This document shows positions 54,740 through 61,809 of a DNA stretch of 64,000 nt, piece after piece. The position numbers and the translations under genes are program-made. Positions within the stretch are counted from its first letter, which is position 1. Each line of letters begins with the position of its first letter. The notes under the pieces were generated by a model. It saw only the letters and a list, made by a program, of their open reading frames with translations, did not search any database and was not told where the DNA came from. Origin of the DNA: Enterococcus avium ATCC 14025 (GTDB lineage Bacteria > Bacillota > Bacilli > Lactobacillales > Enterococcaceae); assembly GCF_000406965.1 (NCBI RefSeq), contig NZ_KE136357.1, positions 835,335 to 899,334 on the forward strand. The letters run 5' to 3'.

Positions 54740-56770
54740 TTACCACATTTTCTTTAGCAAATAACCCGCTGTTCCAAACAAACTAATGCCAAAAATTACC
54801 CACAAGAAACTACTTTTCGAATCATTGGTTTTTGGATATTGCTTCTGGGTGTTGCTACTTGGGATAGTCTTTGTTAAAACGTTACTAGTTGTGCTACTTG
54901 AATCACTTGATTGCGATTTTTTCGTCGTACTAGTCGTTCCTGACGTAGATTCTTCGGAACTTTTGACTGATGTACTTGGTTTTGTTGTACTTGACGTTGT
55001 CGTGCTTGGCGTCGTTGTACTTGGCTCTGTTGTACTTGGCGTTATATCTTTATACGTATTGGTCAGTGTAAACTGATTGTTTTCTTGATTTAGAGAGGTT
55101 TCAAACCCTTCTGGAATATTCACTTCCTGAATCGTATAAGCAATCGTCTCGCCTGCGTTATTGTACAAAGGAAGATCGCTCGTTTTTCCGTCAATTGAAA
55201 TGTTGGAAATCTTAGTTTTAAACCCGTTCTCTTTTGTTAAAGAAAGCGTTGGTGACACGTTCCAGGCCTGTTGGTTTACCAACGGAGAGCGCTTGATTTG
55301 ATAATCTATTTGGTTAGGAATCAAATCTTCAGTCGCATTTTCCCATTTTTTTTCAACACCTAATTGTACTTTTGGTGCTTTAATTGATGGAATCGGAAAA
55401 TCTAGCAAGTTGCCGTCACCAGTCGGGTCCAACGTTGTCCGTTGGTTGCACAAGTACCAGTATTCCCCTCGAAAATCACTGGACTCCGTGTCGATTCTGA
55501 TTGAATACGTAAGCGTGATCCGTTCATTCGATCCCAATGAGATATTCGACAAGGTAATGACTTGATTGTTTTCATTTACCGCAACATTTGTTATTAAATC
55601 ATCAGCTGAAACCCACTCATTCTCTGCATTTTTGCGCCAGCCCTTAAGAGTATATGCATCTGAATTGAAATTGCCACTGCCCTGTAACAGAATTCCCTGC
55701 CCCAGCGGATCACTGACCGTCCCATTAGGAATTGTATTGTCCACAGCGTTCGCAATACCTTTTAATGCTTCTCCTAATTCAGTTAGGTTTTCATCGATTG
55801 AGTGATAGTTTTTTTCACTGCTTGCGAGATTTCTAGCGATATACTCTCCTCGACTAGTTGGTGCCGTTCCAATGGAATACAATTGAACGCCCGTTTCTTT
55901 GATTGCGACAGCTGTTCCTAGCGTTGCATCTGTAACAACACTCTTTTCTACGAGCGTGCCATTGGTGTCAGAGATATTGTCGCTCGTGTTGAATTTTTCT
56001 GAGTTTGTTTGAAAGTCCTTATAATAAATAGCGGTGTGAAACCCATTGTAATCAATAATTTCTCCAGTATTGTTATAAGTTTGAGCATTCTCAGAAGGCA
56101 GATAACTACGATTGGCACTGCTATCACCAATATGAACCATCATTTTCTCAGCTTCTGGTCGTCCTTGATTTTTAAGCAGAGTATCCCCTGCAATCAGACC
56201 TTTTTGCATAAACGTACCTGTATGACTTTCAGCGATATTTCTCAAAAAATTCTCCAAGTCATCTAAATTATTAGTAAACCCATTCGTTTCATACACATAC
56301 CGATTGTAAGCAACGATTCCAATTTTCACGTTTCCATTGGATAAGGAGCTGCCTAATTCATTTCCGAATTCCTGTAACCCTTTCAGCACATTTGCCAACT
56401 TTTCTCCATTCATAGAAGAAGAATAGTCAATTACAAGTACGATATCTAGAGGATAAGTGATTTGATTTCCTTTGATGTCTAACGTCACATCGAATAGGCC
56501 TTGTTTGCTTGGATTTTCTGCAACTGTCTTTTTAAGATAAGCTTGATCTTGATAATTAATAAACCCTTCGCTATCGACAGGGATTTCGGCCGTATTTTGG
56601 TATCCATAGTTATACGTATCGCCGTCAGCAACACCATCCGCTATCTTATTTCCTGAACTATTGGTTTCATAACTAAAACGATTGGTGTCTACCGATACAC
56701 TGTGCGTTCCAATTGTAAGAAAAAATATACTCACAATAAAACCAATACAAAAAAATAATTTATTTTTCAT
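54740..56770 (-). CDS. Cell-surface VWA-domain protein with non-canonical sorting signal
   Basis: 676 residues. Signal peptide at 1-28 (FFCIGFIVSIFFLTIGTHS). A von Willebrand A domain begins near 105 with the metal-site motif DIVLVIDYSSSMNG, followed by beta-sandwich domains and a Cna-B-like part (KTSDLPLYNNAGETIAYTIQ). A Ser/Thr/Pro-rich wall-spanning stretch leads to YPKTN, then a hydrophobic helix and the charged end KKMW. The sorting motif would normally be LPXTG; here Y replaces L and N replaces G, so sortase A may not recognise it. ATG 56770 follows GAGGAG. No sortase or pilus backbone gene is adjacent. Likely an adhesin. Confidence 0.85.
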   Translation of the reverse strand: MKNKLFFCIGFIVSIFFLTIGTHSVSVDTNRFSYETNSSGNKIADGVADGDTYNYGYQNTAEIPVDSEGFINYQDQAYLKKTVAENPSKQGLFDVTLDIKGNQITYPLDIVLVIDYSSSMNGEKLANVLKGLQEFGNELGSSLSNGNVKIGIVAYNRYVYETNGFTNNLDDLENFLRNIAESHTGTFMQKGLIAGDTLLKNQGRPEAEKMMVHIGDSSANRSYLPSENAQTYNNTGEIIDYNGFHTAIYYKDFQTNSEKFNTSDNISDTNGTLVEKSVVTDATLGTAVAIKETGVQLYSIGTAPTSRGEYIARNLASSEKNYHSIDENLTELGEALKGIANAVDNTIPNGTVSDPLGQGILLQGSGNFNSDAYTLKGWRKNAENEWVSADDLITNVAVNENNQVITLSNISLGSNERITLTYSIRIDTESSDFRGEYWYLCNQRTTLDPTGDGNLLDFPIPSIKAPKVQLGVEKKWENATEDLIPNQIDYQIKRSPLVNQQAWNVSPTLSLTKENGFKTKISNISIDGKTSDLPLYNNAGETIAYTIQEVNIPEGFETSLNQENNQFTLTNTYKDITPSTTEPSTTTPSTTTSSTTKPSTSVKSSEESTSGTTSTTKKSQSSDSSSTTSNVLTKTIPSSNTQKQYPKTNDSKSSFLWVIFGISLFGTAGYLLKKMW

Positions 56771-56822
56771 ATTAAAACTCCTCATATTGATTTATTTCAA
56801 TCAAATTATAGCATCGAGTCAG

Positions 56823-57056
56823 TTAAAATGATTGTATATCGCTCAGCTCGTTCTTTGATGATCTATTCATAATCCGATGGAATAATCTATTCAATGATCG
56901 TTTATTTACCTCAAACGATATGGTTGGCAAATAATTAAACGCCCAATGAAAAGACAGCGGATATAATTTCAACTTTAAATAAAATACGGTCATTATTAGA
57001 ATCACAAAGGTCTCCTTTTCTTTACTACGAAAGAAACGGATGATTCTTTCCTTCAT
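56823..57056 (-). CDS. Possible small basic protein
   Basis: 77 residues, Arg/Lys-rich at the N-terminus (KERIIRFFRSKEKETFVIL) with one hydrophobic stretch. No family recognised and the ribosome site is poor; it could be chance in an otherwise empty 390-base gap between the VWA gene and the choloylglycine hydrolase gene. Confidence 0.25.
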   Translation of the reverse strand: MKERIIRFFRSKEKETFVILIMTVFYLKLKLYPLSFHWAFNYLPTISFEVNKRSLNRLFHRIMNRSSKNELSDIQSF

Positions 57057-57176
57057 ATATGACCTAATTTTTTTATATATACTTTCCGATGCTTTTTCCT
57101 ATTTATCCAATCTGCTACATACAAATAAGCAAGCTGTTTGAAAGATTTCACCTCAAATAGCTTGTCTTATTAGCGA

Positions 57177-58160
57177 TTAATTTAATTTTGTCGTTTTGAA
57201 ATCTGTTGGATATTTAAATTCAACTGGTCCGTCTTTCGTTAACAGTTCTTCAGTCAATGTCAGTTCAAAAATCTCTTGTGTTTCGTACGGATTGAAGTAA
57301 TAAGTGCCGTTCGATACATCAAACACAGCTCGGTATTGCGTATAGTCGATCGAGCCATCGTTTTTAATGTTCACACCCTTTGGAATCGTAACGTTGTCCA
57401 AAATTTTAAACATCGCATTCAAAGAATCATCGACGGTTTCTCCTGATTCAATTAATGCTCGCAAGTAGACGGTTCGAACAAATCGTTCTGGTGAAGTATA
57501 CCCGCCAGGCAGCCCGTACGTGCCGGAACCTTGACCGAAAGGCTTGATTTCATACCCATTGATTTTTTTATTTGAAAAGTTGTTGGGTTGAATACTCAAA
57601 TAATTATTCAAATTTTTCAAATGCCAGCCAAACTCTGGGCTATTTGTCATGACGCCAACTGGATTATCTTTTATTACCAATTCGCCGCTATCTGATTCAA
57701 GCACCACAGTTTCACCGGTTTTATCAGTTACGATGTAATGAAGCGGTGGTACAAAACCTAAAACCGGTACTTCCTTTTCAACAATCTGTACCTCGGCGAT
57801 TCGCTTCCGCAATTCAGAAATGCTTTCGATCTCACCTAGTAGCCAGATAATAAATTCATGAGGAGCCAAATTGACAGACGCCTCTTTTTCTTCAGAGCTG
57901 TATTTGGCTTCATTTAAAAAGTAAAGCTCTGCAACTGCAAGCCCCTTTTCATTGATCCCATCTGCTAGAAAATACTCTCCTAGATTTCGCCCCGTCCCAA
58001 GAAAGCCGTATTTTGTTTGTTGCGAGCCATTAAATTGCTTTTTCCATACATAATTTCTGGGAATCACGACTGGTCTTCCTTCTAGCTGAAAGCCAAAATC
58101 CATGGTTCTTGCTAAAAAATGCTGCTGCGCTTGATTTGTCAACGTTAAACTAGTACACAT
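57177..58160 (-). CDS. Choloylglycine hydrolase-family linear amide hydrolase
   Basis: 327 residues of the N-terminal-nucleophile family that includes bile salt hydrolase and penicillin V acylase. Cys2 (MCTSLTLTN) becomes the nucleophile after Met removal; other conserved residues are R18 and D21 in LARTMDFGF, N in VMTNSPEFGWHL near 173 and R in SPERFVRTVY near 226. It cleaves an amide bond in a bile salt, penicillin V or N-acyl amino acid. The sequence is not close to the standard bile salt hydrolase pattern, so the substrate remains open. ATG follows GAGGGAG. Alone in its transcript. Confidence 0.85.
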   Translation of the reverse strand: MCTSLTLTNQAQQHFLARTMDFGFQLEGRPVVIPRNYVWKKQFNGSQQTKYGFLGTGRNLGEYFLADGINEKGLAVAELYFLNEAKYSSEEKEASVNLAPHEFIIWLLGEIESISELRKRIAEVQIVEKEVPVLGFVPPLHYIVTDKTGETVVLESDSGELVIKDNPVGVMTNSPEFGWHLKNLNNYLSIQPNNFSNKKINGYEIKPFGQGSGTYGLPGGYTSPERFVRTVYLRALIESGETVDDSLNAMFKILDNVTIPKGVNIKNDGSIDYTQYRAVFDVSNGTYYFNPYETQEIFELTLTEELLTKDGPVEFKYPTDFKTTKLN

Positions 58161-58209
58161 AATCGATTACTCCCTCAAAAATAAGTGACCTATACTCTTT
58201 TATAACAGG

Positions 58210-58398
58210 TTATTTAAAACGCTCCTTGACTGAAGAGGACATATCCTTAAACTGTTTTCCAACAGCCTTGCCCTTTTCTGCGTACTCTTCTCCGATACTT
58301 TTTCCTTCTTCACTGTATTTTTCGCCTAATTTGGCTCCTTGTTCTTTCGTTTGCTCAAAGCTTTCTTTTAATTTGTTAATTTCATCTTTAAATGACAT
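58210..58398 (-). CDS. Small amphipathic hydrophilic protein
   Basis: 62 residues with a repeating charged helix (EQTKEQGAKLGEKYSEEGKS and then IGEEYAEKGKAVGKQF), an approximate 11-residue period that would form an amphipathic helix. Strong ribosome site GGAGAGAG eight bases before ATG and only 11 bases after the Rrf2 stop, so it is a real member of the Rrf2 operon. Resembles general stress or desiccation proteins of the CsbD/LEA style in composition only. Confidence 0.7.
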   Translation of the reverse strand: MSFKDEINKLKESFEQTKEQGAKLGEKYSEEGKSIGEEYAEKGKAVGKQFKDMSSSVKERFK

Positions 58399-58409
58399 AC
58401 TACTCTCTC

Positions 58410-58889
58410 CTATTCTTCGTTAATTATTTTTTTCCAATCAATGATCAAATACTGACCGTCCGCATCTTTTGGTAAAATCTCTGTTAATAAGCGAGCCTCT
58501 AATTGTTTCAGATATGCTTTCTGAGCATCTCTATGAATTTCCTTCACGACCTCTGCTTTTTCGGCGACTAAATCTTGGTCAATGAACATCGCATCGATGG
58601 GCTCCAGATTGATATGGGAAAGAAATGGCGTTTCCCCTTCAACAGCTAAGAAAATATCGAGAAAATTGATCTTTTCTTTAGGCTTTTTCAATTTGTATCC
58701 GCCCTGCTTAGACGCATAAGATTCAATTAAATCCGCGTGCTTCAATTTCGTCGCGATCTTCTGTAAGTACGTATGTGAGACATTCATTCGCTTACTGATT
58801 TCACTCGATTTTAGCGAGTCATTTTCCGGTAATTCTGCTAACATAACTAAAATTCCAATAGCTTGGACGTAGGACGATGATAATTTCAA
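58410..58889 (-). CDS. Rrf2-family transcription regulator
   Basis: 159 residues. N-terminal winged helix KLSSSYVQAIGILVMLAE, SSEISKRMNVSHTYLQKIAT and KQGGYKLKKPKEKINFLDIF are the Rrf2 pattern. There are no Cys residues, so no iron-sulfur cluster, as in CymR/YwnA-type members. The TTG at 58889 is preceded by AGAGGTGAG. An in-frame ATG at 58913 overlaps the -10 box and cannot be translated from this promoter. The promoter carries a palindrome that suggests autorepression. Confidence 0.87.
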   Translation of the reverse strand: MKLSSSYVQAIGILVMLAELPENDSLKSSEISKRMNVSHTYLQKIATKLKHADLIESYASKQGGYKLKKPKEKINFLDIFLAVEGETPFLSHINLEPIDAMFIDQDLVAEKAEVVKEIHRDAQKAYLKQLEARLLTEILPKDADGQYLIIDWKKIINEE

Positions 58890-58911
58890 GTACTCACCTC
58901 TTTCTACAGAC

Positions 58912-58940
58912 ATTATATATCCATGGATATTTTTTGTCTA
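58912..58940 (-). promoter_or_regulatory. Rrf2 operon promoter with self-operator
   Basis: Minus-strand TAGACA (58940-58935), 17-base spacer, TATAAT (58917-58912). The perfect palindrome ATATCCATGGATAT (58917-58930) fills the spacer, where a bound repressor would block RNA polymerase. Confidence 0.75.
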
Positions 58941-59019
58941 CAGTTAAGTTGGAGATTTTTCAATGTCTGAAAACAACGGTGACTTGGAAAACGAAGTGTT
59001 TAATAGGAGGGATTTCGTA

Positions 59020-59973
59020 TTATGTTCCCGTAGTTAGCTCTGCTTTTAACAACTGCTGAACTCTGGCTAATTCTTCTGGAGATAGACGCTGATAAGAGAT
59101 TTCATCTTGCATGAATCCTTCTCCTTTTGCCTGATCTGATTCAATCGTGCTAAAGGCGCTGCGGTATTTTCTCGCTACTATCTCTAGATCACTAAAAGAG
59201 ATATCCGTTTTGATCGTACTGCCAAGACTCGTTAATATTTCTTGATAACGGCTGATCCCTTTGATACTGAGTGCTTGCTTCATAATTCCAGCGATGACTT
59301 GACGTTGTCTTGCCTGTCGACCATAGTCTCCTTCAGGATCATCATAGCGCATGCGAACATATTTTAACGCATTACTTCCGTCTAATCGCTGAGAGCCCTT
59401 TGGAAATTCTGTTTCTTCATAGGTAAAGGCAAAAGGATTGGAAACCTCAATATCTCCAACTGCATCAACAAGGGATTCAATCCCCTTCATATTGATCGAC
59501 ACGTAGTAATTAATTGGAATATCCAGTAATTTTTCTACCGTAGCGATCGTCATCGCTGTACCTCCGAACGCATACGCATGATTGATTTTATCCATTGTAT
59601 TATGTCCAACGATTTCAGCGTAAGTATCACGGGGCAAACTGACCAATACAGTTTTTTCTTTTTCAGGGTTGACTGTAGCCACCATGATCGTATCAGAACG
59701 CCCTTGTTCTGAGCGCCCCAAGCTGCCGGTATCCACTCCGAGTAATAATACACTGAAAGGTTCCTGCTGTTTTAAGTCTACGGTCTTTAATTTTTGTGTT
59801 CTAGCCAGAGGCTCATAGGCTTCTTCAGTAGTTTCTTTTACATCGTAGAGAACTTTTGCCGCAATTGCAGTGAGCAACAGAATCAATACTAGTAACGTAG
59901 ACACTAGAATCGTTAGGACTTTTTTCATTCGGAGTACTCTATGTGGCCCATTTCTTTTTCGCTTATTTCCCAT
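59020..59973 (-). CDS. LytR-CpsA-Psr (LCP) family cell-wall polymer transferase
   Basis: 317 residues: short basic N-terminus, one membrane span at 17-40 (VLTILVSTLLVLILLLTAIA), and the extracellular LCP domain with LLLGVDTGSLGRSEQGRSDT near 80, LVSLPRDTYAEI near 110 and the arginine-rich YGRQARQRQVI near 220. It attaches teichoic acid or capsule polymer to peptidoglycan. ATG is eight bases after GGAG and overlaps the end of the epimerase gene by 11 bases, so the two are coupled; the epimerase makes ManNAc donors for wall polymers. Confidence 0.92.
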   Translation of the reverse strand: MGNKRKRNGPHRVLRMKKVLTILVSTLLVLILLLTAIAAKVLYDVKETTEEAYEPLARTQKLKTVDLKQQEPFSVLLLGVDTGSLGRSEQGRSDTIMVATVNPEKEKTVLVSLPRDTYAEIVGHNTMDKINHAYAFGGTAMTIATVEKLLDIPINYYVSINMKGIESLVDAVGDIEVSNPFAFTYEETEFPKGSQRLDGSNALKYVRMRYDDPEGDYGRQARQRQVIAGIMKQALSIKGISRYQEILTSLGSTIKTDISFSDLEIVARKYRSAFSTIESDQAKGEGFMQDEISYQRLSPEELARVQQLLKAELTTGT

Positions 59974-61120
59974 TCTTGTGCTCCATTACTTTTTCAGATT
60001 CTTCAGCCTTCATCGCTTTATCACTAAAAGTCTGTGCGAGGATAGTCACAATACGTTTACTTGCCTGACCATCGCCGTAAGGATTCGCCGCTTGAGCCAT
60101 CGCTTGATAAGCTCCTTGATCCTCCAGCAATCTTTTGACCTCTTGATAAACAGTCTCTTTCTTAGTCCCCACTAGTTTTAACGTTCCTGCTTTTATTCCT
60201 TCAGGTCGTTCTGTCGTATCACGCAGCACCAGCACAGGCACCCCAAGTGAAGGCGCCTCTTCTTGTACACCTCCAGAATCGGTTAAAATCAATGTACTGC
60301 GTTGCGCAAAATTATGGAAATCAAAAATATCTAATGGCTCGATCAGCTGAATATTTTTAATTTTACCCAACTCATGTTCAGCAAGCTGACGAACTGCCGG
60401 ATTTTTGTGCATGGGAAAAATAATCTCGATATCTTTTTTCTCTTCTGCTAATTGAGCCAATGCTTGAAAAACTTCCGTCATCGGTCTGCCTAGGTTTTCT
60501 CTTCGATGCATCGTGACTAATAAACGGCGCCTGTCATTATCAATAAGACTGGGATGAGTATAGTCTTTACGAATGGTGTATCTCATTGCATCGATGGCGG
60601 TATTTCCCGTAATAAAAATCTGCTCCTTAGAACAATTTTCCTTCATTAAATTAGCAGCACTATCTGCAGTTGGCGCAAAACACAGGTCAGATAATGAATC
60701 GACCAGCTGACGATTGATTTCTTCTGGAAATGGGGAATACTTTTTCCAAGTTCGCAGTCCCGCCTCGACATGACCTATAGTAATCTGCTGGTAATAAGCG
60801 GATAACGCCGCTGCCAATGTGGTTGTAGTATCTCCGTGAACTAAGACCACGTCTGGAGCTTCCGCCTCCAAGATAGGGGTCAAACCTTCAATAATTCTCA
60901 CCGTCACATCGCTCAAACTCTGTTTTTCCTTCATGATTTTCAAATCATAATCTGGCATAATTTGAAAGAAGTCCAAGACCTGATCCAACATATCTCTATG
61001 CTGTCCAGAGACAACAACACTAGATTGAAAGCGCGAATCCTTCTCCAAATGCTTAATCACAGGCGCCAGCTTTATAGCCTCCGGTCGAGTACCAAAGATC
61101 GACATTACTTTTATCGGCAT
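59963..61120 (-). CDS. mnaA: UDP-N-acetylglucosamine 2-epimerase (non-hydrolysing)
   Basis: 385 residues. FGTRPEAIKLAPVIKHLEKD at the start, VLVHGDTTTTLAAALSAYY near 95, GHVEAGLRTWKKYSPFPEE near 117 and LTDSGGVQEEAPSLGVPVLV near 285 with catalytic and uridine-binding residues. It interconverts UDP-GlcNAc and UDP-ManNAc for teichoic acid or capsule synthesis in the cytosol. Also known as WecB in Gram-negatives. ATG follows AAAGGGAG. Cotranscribed with the LCP transferase gene. Confidence 0.93.
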   Translation of the reverse strand: MPIKVMSIFGTRPEAIKLAPVIKHLEKDSRFQSSVVVSGQHRDMLDQVLDFFQIMPDYDLKIMKEKQSLSDVTVRIIEGLTPILEAEAPDVVLVHGDTTTTLAAALSAYYQQITIGHVEAGLRTWKKYSPFPEEINRQLVDSLSDLCFAPTADSAANLMKENCSKEQIFITGNTAIDAMRYTIRKDYTHPSLIDNDRRRLLVTMHRRENLGRPMTEVFQALAQLAEEKKDIEIIFPMHKNPAVRQLAEHELGKIKNIQLIEPLDIFDFHNFAQRSTLILTDSGGVQEEAPSLGVPVLVLRDTTERPEGIKAGTLKLVGTKKETVYQEVKRLLEDQGAYQAMAQAANPYGDGQASKRIVTILAQTFSDKAMKAEESEKVMEHKNGK

Positions 61121-61161
61121 ATGTATCTCCCTTTATTTAATAATTTGTCTCATACAACAAA

Positions 61162-61203
61162 GAATCTTGAAGGAGAGTGTCATCAGCTCCTTCAAGATTC
61201 TCT
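61162..61203 (-). terminator. Terminator after the lipoprotein gene
   Basis: Perfect 14-base stem GAATCTTGAAGGAG / CTCCTTCAAGATTC (61162-61175 with 61187-61200) followed on the minus strand by TTTGTTG. It separates the surface-protein operon from mnaA. Confidence 0.8.
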
Positions 61204-61292
61204 AGATTTTAAACATAAAACAAGCGAATTGAAGATCTAAATAATAAAAAGATTGATTGTTCTCGCCAAATATTGATCAATGAAAAAATCTA

Positions 61293-61793
61293 TTATTGTA
61301 GATTCCATGTTTTAAGGGCTTTGTCAGCTGGAGCATAGGCCAATTTTGTTGGTTTTTCTCCTGGTTCGATCAAATAAAACAATTTGCCCTTCGAAGTTTT
61401 TTCGGGCTCTAAGACACCGCCAAAAGCTTCCATTTCCTCAGTTACGTTGTATGTTTTATCTTTTTTATTCTTTTTATCTTTTTTATCTGTCACCAATTGA
61501 AAATCAATCGCCCCTACCCCTTTGTCTTGAGTACCGATATTTTTGCATTCAACTGTAAAGGTAACGAGCTGCTTTGGCTTATCTGCTTGATCGACAGACT
61601 CACTGGTGGATACGTCAGTGATTTTCATTTCGACCCCATCCGCTGTAAAAGGTGTGTCTAATCCGTCTTTCATGGTAACTTCGGATACTTTAGCAGAAGT
61701 ATCCTTACTGCCGTCAGTTTCTTTATTACTCGACGTATCACATCCCGTTAAGAAAAAACAAACTGCAACAATACTTAATAATATTTTTTTCAT
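61293..61793 (-). CDS. DUF4352-like lipoprotein
   Basis: 166 residues. Signal peptide with lipobox LTGC (Cys18), a Ser/Lys/Asp-rich linker, then an Ig-like beta-sandwich of the DUF4352/telokin type (FTADGVEMKITDVSTSES, VTFTVECKNIG). Contains a lysine-rich insert KKDKKNKKDK. Anchored to the outer face of the membrane. ATG follows ACGGAGA; it lies 16 bases after the large surface protein and is probably cotranscribed. No known activity. Confidence 0.82.
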   Translation of the reverse strand: MKKILLSIVAVCFFLTGCDTSSNKETDGSKDTSAKVSEVTMKDGLDTPFTADGVEMKITDVSTSESVDQADKPKQLVTFTVECKNIGTQDKGVGAIDFQLVTDKKDKKNKKDKTYNVTEEMEAFGGVLEPEKTSKGKLFYLIEPGEKPTKLAYAPADKALKTWNLQ

Positions 61794-61809
61794 TCAAAAT
61801 CTCCGTTCG

